Assembly: GCA_040905185.1 (NCBI GenBank)
Contig: JBBDRZ010000003.1
Location: 248,001-312,000, forward strand
Length of the DNA: 64,000 nucleotides
Direction of reading: 5' to 3'
Source of the DNA: DASTEQ01 sp040905185
GTDB taxonomy: Bacteria > Chloroflexota > Limnocylindria > QHBO01
In this document: one piece after another, positions 1 to 7,088 of the stretch
How the letters are laid out: every line of letters starts with the position of its first letter
Position numbering within the stretch: the first letter of the stretch is position 1
Made by a program: the position numbers and the translations under genes
Notes under the pieces: model-generated
Told to the model about the DNA's origin: nothing
The model's database searches: none
What the model saw: the letters and a program-made list of their open reading frames with translations, nothing else

Positions 1-252
1 GCCGCCGATCGGGAAGCCGTACCCCCAGTGCAGGTCGGGCATGCCGAGCGAATGCCCCACGATCCCCGGCAGGGTCGCGACGTTGGCGACCTGGCTCAGA
101 CACGGATCGTCGCGAAGCGGTTCGATCAGCCCGTCGTCGGCGAACACGAGTCCGTCGACCCGCATGCCAGCCTGCGCGCTACGGGGGATCCGCCAGCGGA
201 ACGCGTCGATCCGCTCCAGGGCCAGGTGAGGTTCGGCGGCGAGAGCGCTCAT
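1..252 (-). CDS. rtcB: RtcB RNA ligase, N-terminal part (cut by window edge)
   Basis: The 84 visible residues begin MSALAAEPHLALERIDAF and end in GMPDLHWGYGFPIGG, a hallmark of RtcB family RNA ligases near the Mn2+/GTP active site. RtcB joins 2',3'-cyclic phosphate or 3'-phosphate RNA ends to 5'-OH ends, acting in tRNA splicing or RNA repair in the cytoplasm. The ATG start overlaps the stop of the preceding archease gene as ATGA, so translation is probably coupled. The catalytic histidine that is guanylylated lies beyond the window, so activity cannot be judged here. Confidence 0.9.
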   Translation of the reverse strand, partial: MSALAAEPHLALERIDAFRWRIPRSAQAGMRVDGLVFADDGLIEPLRDDPCLSQVANVATLPGIVGHSLGMPDLHWGYGFPIGG

Positions 253-707
253 ACGTCGAAGTAGGCTTCCAGGTTCCACCCGTCGGCCTGACGGGCCACC
301 TTCAACCGATGGAAAGTCGCCGCCTTGACCTGCAGCTTGGGTTGGACTTGAGCGTCATACGCGGCGAAAGTGGCCTTGCCGCGCGCCAGCCAGCCATCGG
401 GGCTGGAATCGAGTCGCTCCACGCGAGCCTCGACCAGCGCCTCTCCGAGCGCATCGGCGAGACCGACCAGCTCATTCAGCCACGCGAATGTCAGGGCTGC
501 GAGGTCGTCCGCCCGAACCTCGATCTCTTGAGCGCGGACGTGTTTGGCGTGGCTCACATCGGCGCTCAGCTCCGCCAGCGCCGTCGCCGCCTCCTCGAGG
601 AGGCCGCCCGGATCGGGGGCGGTCGCGCGAACCCCGACATCGGCGGTGTGCGCGACTGCGGCATGCCAGCGCTGCACACCCTCGACCTGGCCGGGTGTTC
701 CGCGCAC
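249..707 (-). CDS. archease, RtcB cofactor
   Basis: A 152-residue protein if the GTG at 705-707 is used; a second GTG ten codons later is possible. The N-terminal HTADVGVRATAPDPGGLLEEAA stretch (beginning near residue 20) and the C-terminal KAATFHRLKV...W...YFDV match archease. Archease stimulates guanylylation and turnover of RtcB and is commonly its genomic neighbour, as here where the two reading frames overlap by 4 bases. The metal-binding Asp of the HTADVG motif is present. An in-frame extension to 1346 exists, but it runs through the next gene and has no conserved features, so I rejected it. Confidence 0.88.
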   Translation of the reverse strand: MRGTPGQVEGVQRWHAAVAHTADVGVRATAPDPGGLLEEAATALAELSADVSHAKHVRAQEIEVRADDLAALTFAWLNELVGLADALGEALVEARVERLDSSPDGWLARGKATFAAYDAQVQPKLQVKAATFHRLKVARQADGWNLEAYFDV

Positions 708-711
708 CGGG

Positions 712-963
712 CTAGAGCTCGGTCTCGACGTCCGGGTTGTCGCTCGGCAGGCGCATCGGGGCGCGCATCGCCTCTCGCCATCGCTGGCGCTCCAGGCCAC
801 GCCTGGCGCGGTGGCCTCGTCGGCGCCTGCAGACAACCATGCTGATCGCCAGTCCGGCGGCGAACCCGAGCGCCGCCGCTCCGAGCAGCGGCCCCCCGCG
901 TGAGCCGATGACCACGCTCGCGCCCGGCGACCCCAACAGGCGAACTTCGCTCTCGAACTCCAC
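712..963 (-). CDS. small single-pass membrane protein, unknown
   Basis: An 83-residue protein starting at GTG 961-963, chosen because GGGAGG lies 5 bases upstream. It has one hydrophobic segment (PLLGAAALGFAAGLAISMVV, about residues 26-45) followed by a very basic stretch rich in Arg and an acidic end, DNPDVETEL. The positive-inside rule would place the C terminus in the cytoplasm. It ends four bases before archease starts, so it is probably co-transcribed with archease and rtcB. I recognise no family. Longer in-frame starts exist, but their extra residues look like shadow sequence. Confidence 0.6.
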   Translation of the reverse strand: MEFESEVRLLGSPGASVVIGSRGGPLLGAAALGFAAGLAISMVVCRRRRGHRARRGLERQRWREAMRAPMRLPSDNPDVETEL

Positions 964-1072
964 GTCAGCCTCCCATGGGGACCGCGATTTGGGGCCGAAT
1001 GCCTCTGGGCCGCGCGGGCATCCCGAGGCCACGCTCGGTCGACTGCCAGGGGGGCGAGTTGAGGAGACAGCC

Positions 1073-1195
1073 ATGATTCACGCTGACCTCGAGAAATGCA
1101 CGGCCTGTTCGTACCTTGTCGAGTTCGAGGGAGAGGACCAGATCGTCGTCGTGTGCGGGTACCCGACCGGCGCGCCCCAGGGTGGTCCAATCTGA
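1073..1195 (+). CDS. 40-residue CxxC microprotein
   Basis: Begins MIHADLEKCTACSYLVEFEG and ends in GYPTGAPQGGPI. The ATG is preceded by GAGGAG at a suitable distance, unlike the longer in-frame starts, which lack any conserved feature. Cys9 and Cys12 form a CTAC pair and a third Cys sits at 28, so a small zinc or redox site is possible. The central EDQIVVVCGYP segment would form a beta strand. It is divergent from the 83-residue membrane protein and upstream of the stress island. No family is recognised. Its acidic, non-repetitive composition and a good ribosome site argue that it is a real gene. Confidence 0.55.
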   Translation: MIHADLEKCTACSYLVEFEGEDQIVVVCGYPTGAPQGGPI

Positions 1196-1224
1196 TCGAC
1201 CGTTCACTCGACGGGGTCCGTGGG

Positions 1225-1800
1225 CTAGCGGGGTGGCTTGCGGACGACGCGGCGCGGGCCGGTGACCCGACCGGAGCGCTCGTGCGGCAGATCGCCGGTC
1301 CACCGGTACGCGCCGACGCCGCCACGGACGGGCTCGAGCCCGACACGCTCCATCAGGCGCGCTACGAGCTGGGGCCGCGTCAGCCGCATTGAATGGTCGA
1401 CGATGACGGACCGATCACGATGATGAGTACGGTCGTGCCGGCGGACTTGACTCGCCAGGCGTTGACAGAGCTCTCCCGTTCCGAGCACCTCCAGCGCTTC
1501 CTCGGCCAGGATCGCGTCCTCGACCCGGCTCAGGAACTGCCTGACGTGCTCCGTCCGATGCCGTGCCGCGTCGTCGGCGCCGCTCCCGCCGCCGCCGTGC
1601 CGGACCAGCGGATCGTGTCGGACGTGGAACGTAGATCGTTCGTGAACGGGGATCTCGGACGCCACTCGGGCCTCCGTTACCTTCTCTCGCCAGCGAAGAA
1701 TGCGGGCGCCTTCGGCGTCGATCCAGACCAGGGCGAACCGATCTGGCGCCTGCGCTGCAGGTATTTCCTCCATTTCGGTCTCCACCGCGTCGGTCTCCAT
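1225..1800 (-). CDS. eRF1-related (baeRF-like) protein
   Basis: A 191-residue protein starting METDAVETEMEEIPAAQAPD; the ATG follows a GAGGGGG ribosome site. The sequence runs RFALVWIDAEGARILRW, then HDPLVRHGGGGSGAD, then an RTEHVRQFLSRVEDAIL helix and LEVLGTGELCQRLASQV. This order of beta strand, basic H/R-GG loop and 'LGTGE' turn resembles the bacterial and archaeal eRF1-like (baeRF) group that includes mycobacterial Rv2629. Those proteins are thought to act on stalled ribosomes or peptidyl-tRNA, but this is not settled. The protein is about half the length of Rv2629. It sits back to back with the P-type ATPase gene. Family assignment is tentative. Confidence 0.5.
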   Translation of the reverse strand: METDAVETEMEEIPAAQAPDRFALVWIDAEGARILRWREKVTEARVASEIPVHERSTFHVRHDPLVRHGGGGSGADDAARHRTEHVRQFLSRVEDAILAEEALEVLGTGELCQRLASQVRRHDRTHHRDRSVIVDHSMRLTRPQLVARLMERVGLEPVRGGVGAYRWTGDLPHERSGRVTGPRRVVRKPPR

Positions 1801-1951
1801 CGTAGCCCCCCTCGTCGAACACGAAGCGACCCGGAGAGATCTTCGTCCACCTATCCCTTCGGGCCCGCCCTTTCGAGCGTTCCTTCTGGATTTTCGGCTT
1901 CCGACCTCTCTGGGTCGCACGCATCATCGCGCGCGGCCGACACGGCCGAAT

Positions 1952-1996
1952 GGGCCACAAGTCATCTTTCGCGGGGCCGGATGGCCCAAATGGTCG
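1952..1996 (+). promoter_or_regulatory. two DosR-like half-palindromic boxes upstream of the P-type ATPase
   Basis: GGGCCACAAGTCAT at 1952-1965 and TGGCCCAAATGGTCG at 1982-1996 resemble the reverse of the mycobacterial DosR motif GGGACTTNNGGCCC. The second is centred about 47 bases before the presumed start of transcription at the ATPase start codon, a normal activator position. A similar site, CGGCTCAAAGTCAA, lies upstream of hsp20 at 5159-5172. The matches are imperfect and no DosR gene is in view. Confidence 0.35.
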
Positions 1997-2023
1997 CCCG
2001 GTCCTGATACCTGGATGGTGCGT

Positions 2024-2029
2024 TAGGCT
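2024..2029 (+). promoter_or_regulatory. -10 element TAGGCT, leaderless start of ATPase
   Basis: TAGGCT fits TANNNT and ends 6 bases before the GTG at 2036, with ATG three bases later. No Shine-Dalgarno sequence is present, so a leaderless transcript is likely. Confidence 0.45.
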
Positions 2030-2035
2030 GAGCCG

Positions 2036-4570
2036 GTGATGGCGGCCGACCGAGCACACGCCAGGCCGGCGGCCGAGGTGGCCGCCGGCCTGGGGGTCGA
2101 CCCCGGCACGGGCCTATCGGCTGCCGAAGCATCCCTACGCCTGGCCGAGTTCGGGGCCAATGAGCTCGAGGCGGTACCAGGTCCCAGCCTGCCCCGAGCG
2201 GTGTGGGACGCCGTCCGCGAGGCATTCGTCCTGATGCTGATCGGAGCCGGGGCGCTCGCCATCATTTTGGGCGAGGTGCGCGACGGAATTCTCATTCTTG
2301 TCGCGGTCGTCCCCATCGTGGCCGCGGACGTGGTGACGACCTTCCGAGCCGAGCGCGCGCTCGAAGTCCTTCGTCGCGCGAACGCGCCGCGGGCCAGGGT
2401 CCGGCGCGATGACGAACCGCTCCAGATCCCAGCCCGCGAGGTCGTGGCCGGCGATGTCGTGCTGCTGGCGTCCGGCGACATCGTGCCCGCCGACCTACGG
2501 ATCGTGGCATCGCGGGGCCTGCTCCTGGACCGGAGCGTGCTGACCGGCGAATCCCTGCCGGAGCCGGCCAGCGTCACGCCTGACCGAGCCGATGCGGTGC
2601 TCGCCGACCGTCGCGCGATGGCATTTGCCGGCACCTGCGTCGTGGGTGGGGGTGGCGAGGGGGTCGTGATCGCGATTGGCCCCCAGACCGAGGTCGGCAG
2701 GATCGCGGCATCCCTCGGCGCGCCGCACCGACCCCCGTCGCCGCTGCAGCGCGAGTTGGCCCGACTGGTCCGGATCATGCTCGCGGCGGCGGTCGGCCTG
2801 GTGACGATCACCGTCGGATTCGGCTTCGCGCGCGGCAACCCGGCCGGCGAGAACCTCATCGCCGGGGTCGCGGCCGCGATTGCCGCCATACCGGAAGAGC
2901 CGCCCGTCTTGCTGGCCGTGGTCCTCGGCCTGGGCGCGTACCGACTCCTTAAGCGCAACGTCCTCGTGCGGCGCCTGAACGCCCAGGAGACGCTGGGCGC
3001 GGTGGACCTGATCCTGACCGACAAGACGGGAACCCTGACCACAAACCATCTCGCGGTGGTTCGGGTCCGTACCCCGGTGGCGGAGCTCGCGGGATCCGAC
3101 CGCCACGCCGCCCTGAGTGATGCGCTGCGGGCCGAGGCCGAGGCTTGGCACCAGCAGTCGACCGGGCGCGCCGGGGCGTTTGCGCGCGCCATCCGGGATG
3201 AGTTGGCGCGAATCGGCTCGGTCCCCGAACTGGACGCCTCGGCACTCCTGGAGGCGGACGCCCCCACCGATCAGCGCCCGTACGCACGAACCGTGTGCCT
3301 CGATGGCAGCGCGCCCCGGGAACGGGTCCTCGGGGCGCCCGAGGCCGTACTCAGCCTCGTTCGCGACACGGAGGGGACGAGTGGTGACGACACCAAGATC
3401 GCCGCGTGGGAGGCGGTCGTGGCCGACGAGGCCGCGCGTGGCGGCCGCCTCCTGCTCTTGGCGTCTCGCGCGGAGGGCGAGCCTTGGCACGCCCAAGCTG
3501 CCATCGTCTTCTCCGACCCGCTGCGGGCCGAGATCCCGGCCGCGATGGCCATGGCGACTGGGGCCGGCATCCAGGTCGTGATGGTCACCGGCGACCACCC
3601 GACCACGGCCCGCGCCATCGCGCGCGAGGCGGGGCTCGCCGCCGACTCGGTCGTGACTGGCGCGGATCTCGCCGCCCTTGACGACAAGGTGCTCGCTCGT
3701 CAGTTGCGCGACCTGCACATCGTGGCCCGCGCCACTCCGGACGACAAGCTGCGCCTGGTTGAGGCCGCGGCGCGCTCCGCGCGTACGGTGGCCGTCACCG
3801 GCGATGGGGTGAACGACGCGCCCGCCCTGCAGCGCGCCGACGTGGCGGTGGCGATGGGCAGTGGCACGGCCGTGGCCCGCGAGGCGGCCGACCTCGTCTT
3901 GGGTGACGACTCGTTCGCGACGCTCATGGACGCGCTGCGCGAGGGGCGTCGGATCATCGCCAACGTTCAGAAGGGCCTGGTCTTCCTGCTCTCCACCCAC
4001 GTCGCCCTTCTGGGTTACGTGCTCATCGCCACGCTGGCGGGGTTCAGCACGCCCCTGCTCCCGATCCAGATCCTGTGGATGGAGTTCTTCATCGACCTGT
4101 CAGCTACGGTGGCCTTCGAGCGCGAGGGACCCGAACCGGATTCCATGACTCGGCCGCCGCTGCCCCGCGGGCAGCCGCTCATTGACCGCGCCCTCCTCGT
4201 CGGCATCGCGCTGGCTGGGGGCTTCAGTGCGTTCGCCGCGTTGGCCTTGGTCCTCACCGCTGCCGGCTCTGCGGCCCATGGCGCCTGGTTGGCCCTGACG
4301 GCACTCGTCGTCGCCCAGCTCGTCCGCGCCAACGCCAACCGCAGCCTCCACGCGTCTCTCTTCCGACTCGGACCCAACTTCGTCCTGCTCGGGATGGCCA
4401 TGGCCTGGCTCGTCATCCAGGCCGCGATCCCATACATTCCGCCGTTGGCCGATGCGTTCCGCGCAACCCCGCTGTCGGCGATGGAGTGGCTCCTGGTGGC
4501 CCTCATCGGCGTGGCTCCGGCCGCGCTGGCCCAGCTCATGCGCGGGACCGGGCGACGCTGGGTGGCCTGA
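2036..4570 (+). CDS. cation-transporting P-type ATPase (P2-like, CtpF/PacL type)
   Basis: An 844-residue membrane pump. The order is an N-terminal cation-ATPase domain, an actuator domain with TGES (near residue 170), an M4 segment AAIPEEPPVLLAV, the phosphorylation site DKTGTLT with Asp329, a nucleotide domain, and the hinge TGDGVNDAPAL near 588. Then come six C-terminal membrane helices with LLPIQILWMEFFIDLSATVAF. It couples ATP hydrolysis to cation export or uptake. The M4 motif PEEP replaces the PEGL of Ca2+ pumps, so the transported ion cannot be named. The start is GTG 2036 or ATG 2039. Flanked by hsp20 and an eRF1-like gene, it resembles CtpF of the DosR regulon in context. Confidence 0.9.
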   Translation: MMAADRAHARPAAEVAAGLGVDPGTGLSAAEASLRLAEFGANELEAVPGPSLPRAVWDAVREAFVLMLIGAGALAIILGEVRDGILILVAVVPIVAADVVTTFRAERALEVLRRANAPRARVRRDDEPLQIPAREVVAGDVVLLASGDIVPADLRIVASRGLLLDRSVLTGESLPEPASVTPDRADAVLADRRAMAFAGTCVVGGGGEGVVIAIGPQTEVGRIAASLGAPHRPPSPLQRELARLVRIMLAAAVGLVTITVGFGFARGNPAGENLIAGVAAAIAAIPEEPPVLLAVVLGLGAYRLLKRNVLVRRLNAQETLGAVDLILTDKTGTLTTNHLAVVRVRTPVAELAGSDRHAALSDALRAEAEAWHQQSTGRAGAFARAIRDELARIGSVPELDASALLEADAPTDQRPYARTVCLDGSAPRERVLGAPEAVLSLVRDTEGTSGDDTKIAAWEAVVADEAARGGRLLLLASRAEGEPWHAQAAIVFSDPLRAEIPAAMAMATGAGIQVVMVTGDHPTTARAIAREAGLAADSVVTGADLAALDDKVLARQLRDLHIVARATPDDKLRLVEAAARSARTVAVTGDGVNDAPALQRADVAVAMGSGTAVAREAADLVLGDDSFATLMDALREGRRIIANVQKGLVFLLSTHVALLGYVLIATLAGFSTPLLPIQILWMEFFIDLSATVAFEREGPEPDSMTRPPLPRGQPLIDRALLVGIALAGGFSAFAALALVLTAAGSAAHGAWLALTALVVAQLVRANANRSLHASLFRLGPNFVLLGMAMAWLVIQAAIPYIPPLADAFRATPLSAMEWLLVALIGVAPAALAQLMRGTGRRWVA

Positions 4571-4595
4571 CGGGAGCCTCGCTGGGTGGCCTGAC
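4556..4595 (+). repeat. 16-bp direct repeat across the ATPase stop codon
   Basis: CGCTGGGTGGCCTGAC occurs at 4556-4571 and again at 4580-4595, a 24-bp unit that includes the stop codon TGA. It looks like a small tandem duplication of the gene end; a readthrough product would not change the known domains. Confidence 0.7.
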
Positions 4596-4617
4596 CGAGC
4601 TGGCCGCAGAAACCCGG

Positions 4618-4641
4618 AGGGCCGGGCAGCTGCCCGGCCCT
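4618..4641. terminator. perfect 24-bp palindrome between convergent genes
   Basis: The arm AGGGCCGGGCAG is followed directly by its exact reverse complement, giving a 12-bp arm with no spacer. It lies between the convergent ATPase and hsp20 stop codons, where a bidirectional transcription terminator is expected. There is no T-tract on either side. Confidence 0.55.
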
Positions 4642-4658
4642 CACATCGGTCAGACAGA

Positions 4659-5102
4659 CTAGAGGGTCTTGACCTTGATCTGGCGGGGCTTGATCGGCTT
4701 CACCTTGGGAATGGTCAGCGTCAGGATGCCCTCCTTGAAGGTCGCCTCGGCGCCTTCGCTCGTGATATCCGTCGGCAGCCCGACCGAACGGCGGAACTCG
4801 CCCCGGCTGAGCTCGCGGTACAGGTATCCCTCCTCCTCCCGATTCTCCTCCTCGCGGAATTTCCCGTGAACGGTGAGCGTGTTACCCGTGATGGTGGTCT
4901 CGATGTCCTCGGGCTGGACGCCTGGGAGCGCCGCCTTCACTACGAAAGCCTCTGGCTTCGAAACCACGTCGATCGCCGGCTGCTCGAATCGAGCAAGCGT
5001 AAGCCAGTCCCCCGGCGAGACAAAGGATCGATCGAAGAGCCGATCCATCGCGTCACGCAGGGAGGGCGGGTCGAACAATGACCGCGGCCGCATGAGTGTC
5101 AT
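4659..5102 (-). CDS. Hsp20/alpha-crystallin small heat-shock protein
   Basis: A 147-residue chaperone that would bind unfolding proteins in the cytoplasm. The alpha-crystallin domain begins at PAIDVVSKPEAFVVKAALPG and includes ED-IETTITGNTLTVHG, the GEFRRSVGLP segment and AEATFKEGILTLTIPK, the conserved GxLT(L) turn. A C-terminal IKV motif could serve oligomer contacts. The start at ATG 5102 was chosen for the strong AGGAGGTG ribosome site; the 16 extra upstream residues in the open frame are unlikely. A DosR-like box (5159-5172) lies 57-70 bases upstream of the start codon. HspX/Acr of mycobacteria is the analogous DosR target. Confidence 0.93.
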   Translation of the reverse strand: MTLMRPRSLFDPPSLRDAMDRLFDRSFVSPGDWLTLARFEQPAIDVVSKPEAFVVKAALPGVQPEDIETTITGNTLTVHGKFREEENREEEGYLYRELSRGEFRRSVGLPTDITSEGAEATFKEGILTLTIPKVKPIKPRQIKVKTL

Positions 5103-5158
5103 GGCACACCTCCTCGCATGAAGGTTGCCGGTGGTCACCGGCCCCGCCAAGTGCCGAA

Positions 5159-5172
5159 CGGCTCAAAGTCAA
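5159..5172 (-). promoter_or_regulatory. DosR-like box upstream of hsp20
   Basis: Read on the minus strand, the site contains GACTTTGAGCC, which matches the core of GGGACTTTNGGCCC except at one internal and the outer positions. It shares GGCNNNAAGTCA (plus strand) with the site at 1952-1965. Confidence 0.35.
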
Positions 5173-5182
5173 TCCGGGTGGG

Positions 5183-5440
5183 TCAGTAATCCTGCGGCTG
5201 CAGCTTGGCACCGAGGACGCGGGCGATCTCGGTGCGATATCGGGCGCCGGACGGGTGGCGGGCCAGCCAGTACAAGTACGCCGGATCCGATGTTGCCAGC
5301 TCTTCGAGCTTTCGCCCCGCGTAATGGCCGAAATCGACGATGGTCGGATCGAACGTGGATGACACGTCCCCGGGGCCAACCGGCGTGGACGATCCGCGTT
5401 CCACATCGAACGGTTTGGTTGGGTCCTGTGGGTCAGTCAT
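5183..5440 (-). CDS. small protein with ExoX C-terminal-like region
   Basis: An 85-residue protein starting MTDPQDPTKPFDVERGS. The second half, VDFGHYAGRKLEELATSDPA followed by YLYWLARHPSGARYRTEI, matches the pattern 'FGxxxGxxLxELxxxDPxYLxWL'. That pattern is seen at the C terminus of exodeoxyribonuclease X-like proteins and in stand-alone phage or bacterial proteins. The function of this module is not established. It lies 80 bases upstream of hsp20 in the same direction. The start at ATG 5440 avoids an Arg- and Cys-containing extension without support. Confidence 0.6.
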   Translation of the reverse strand: MTDPQDPTKPFDVERGSSTPVGPGDVSSTFDPTIVDFGHYAGRKLEELATSDPAYLYWLARHPSGARYRTEIARVLGAKLQPQDY

Positions 5441-5493
5441 CGATCCTCGATCCTGATCGCATGGTACGCCCGCGCACAAGACCCCCGGTCACA

Positions 5494-6879
5494 TCAGGTG
5501 GCCCGATCACGCGGTTCGCGATTGTGAAGTCCGAGGGCGGCGTTCTGTCGCCAGGAGACCACCGCAACCCAGGCCATGAAGCCCGACAGGCCAAGCAGCA
5601 CGACAGGGATCCCGAGCCCGGGCAGGAGGATGTCCACCAGGTCGGCCGCGAGCGGCGCAGCCAGAACCGGGAAGAACGAGGCCACCGAGAGGAGGGTGTT
5701 GAGGATGCCGAAGATGCGACCCCGGACGTCGACCGGGAGCTCCTCCTGGAGCGCGGTCTGAGCGGGGATGGCAATCAAGGCGTAGGCGATCCCGGCCCCG
5801 AAGGCGATGGCGATGACCAGGGCGATCAGCGACACCGCCGCCGACAAGAGGGCCGGCAGGTTCTCCTGGATCGGCTGCAGGGCGGGACTCAGGACGTCGA
5901 CGATGGGACGGACCAGGGCGATGGCGAGCAGCATGGCGGTGGTCAGCACCAGGCCGATGTCGATGAGCAGCCGGCGAGGCAGGTATTGGCCAAACGAGTT
6001 CACGAACAGGATGCCCATCACGGCGCCAAGCCCGGCGGGTCCCATGATGAAGAAGATGTCCGACGGCCGGAGGCCCAGGATCGTGGTCGCGAAGCCCGGC
6101 CCCAGCGCGCCCAGGACACCGATGATTGACGCGCCGATCCCCAGGTAGCGCAGCGACCACGCGATCTGCGGCGTGCGCTGCACGAAGGCGATGCCCTCAC
6201 GGAGCTCGTCCACGACGTGGGTCAGCGCGCGCCCGGCATGGAGGGGTGTCCGCGCCTTCTCGGCCTTGACGCTGGGGAGCGGGAGGATGGCCAGCGAGGC
6301 CAGCGCGAGCATGACGGCGACCACGATGTACACCGCATCCGGCCCCAGGGTGGTCAGGATGAGCGGCCCGATGACCCCGAAACCGATGCCAAATGTGGCG
6401 TTCACGGTCAGGATGAAGATCGAGTTGGCGGCCATCAGATGGCGGCGCTCCAAGAGCCTGGGGATGGCCGTCAGCTCGGCCGGAGCGAAGAAGGCGCTGA
6501 CCGTCGAGATCGCGAAGTTCAGGACCAGGATGGCCAGCACGTTGGTGCCGAGGAGGATGAACACCGCGCTCCCCACGGCCCGCCCGATGTTGGACGCGAT
6601 CATGATCAACCGCGCGTCGCTGCGCTCCACCAGCACCCCGGCCAGGGCGCTGAACACCACCGCCGGGGCAAGGAAGGTGAGGATCAGCAGCGCATTGGCG
6701 GTGTTGGACTGGGTGGCCCCGACGACGACCGCCATCAGGGCCGCCAGGACCATGTTGCTGCCCAGCTGACTGAGGACCTGGGCCGACCACAGCAGCACGA
6801 AGTTCCGATTTCGGAAGACGCTCCCGGTACCCGGCGGCAGGCCGGGCTGCATCTCCTCCGCCAGATCGATGTGGGTCAT
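5494..6879 (-). CDS. MFS transporter
   Basis: A 461-residue integral membrane protein with about 12 hydrophobic segments. It begins shortly after the start with FRNRNFVLLWSAQVLSQLGS, the usual first helix of drug or siderophore exporters of the MFS_3 type. The loop between helices 2 and 3, GVLVERSDARLIMI, is the degenerate GxxxDRxxRR signature. The cytoplasmic middle loop is basic. The substrate cannot be predicted. The ATG start overlaps the stop of DUF951 (ATGA), placing it as the last gene of the run that starts at 14200. Confidence 0.85.
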   Translation of the reverse strand: MTHIDLAEEMQPGLPPGTGSVFRNRNFVLLWSAQVLSQLGSNMVLAALMAVVVGATQSNTANALLILTFLAPAVVFSALAGVLVERSDARLIMIASNIGRAVGSAVFILLGTNVLAILVLNFAISTVSAFFAPAELTAIPRLLERRHLMAANSIFILTVNATFGIGFGVIGPLILTTLGPDAVYIVVAVMLALASLAILPLPSVKAEKARTPLHAGRALTHVVDELREGIAFVQRTPQIAWSLRYLGIGASIIGVLGALGPGFATTILGLRPSDIFFIMGPAGLGAVMGILFVNSFGQYLPRRLLIDIGLVLTTAMLLAIALVRPIVDVLSPALQPIQENLPALLSAAVSLIALVIAIAFGAGIAYALIAIPAQTALQEELPVDVRGRIFGILNTLLSVASFFPVLAAPLAADLVDILLPGLGIPVVLLGLSGFMAWVAVVSWRQNAALGLHNREPRDRAT

Positions 6880-7088
6880 CCGTCGGTCCCCTGGGGCCCG
6901 CGGGCCAGGTGTCCGGTGTAGCGGCGCTCGACCACCAGCCGGTCGAGAAGCACGCGGTGCCCACATTGGTCGCACGTCAGGCCGATGTCAGCGCCCAACC
7001 GCACCACGGTCCAGGCGTGCCCGCCGCAGGGATGGGCCTTGCGGAGCGTGATCCGATCGCCAAGCTGAAGCTCCACCGGGACGGCCAT
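6876..7088 (-). CDS. DUF951 family protein
   Basis: A 70-residue protein with GDRITLRKAHPCGGHAW and LGADIGLTCDQCGHRVLL. These are the conserved 'KxxHPCG...V...GADI.L.C..CG..V' blocks of DUF951, found near translation and DNA maintenance genes in Firmicutes and Chloroflexota. Cys21, Cys39 and Cys42 with His19 could bind zinc. The domain is a small SH3-like barrel of unknown role. It overlaps MFS by 4 bases and TldE by 1 base, so it is tightly coupled in the operon. Confidence 0.85.
   Translation of the reverse strand: MAVPVELQLGDRITLRKAHPCGGHAWTVVRLGADIGLTCDQCGHRVLLDRLVVERRYTGHLARGPQGTDG

Noticed and set aside
2495..4000. 501-residue minus-strand frame inside the P-type ATPase
   Set aside because: Antisense shadow of a clear ATPase gene, without motifs.
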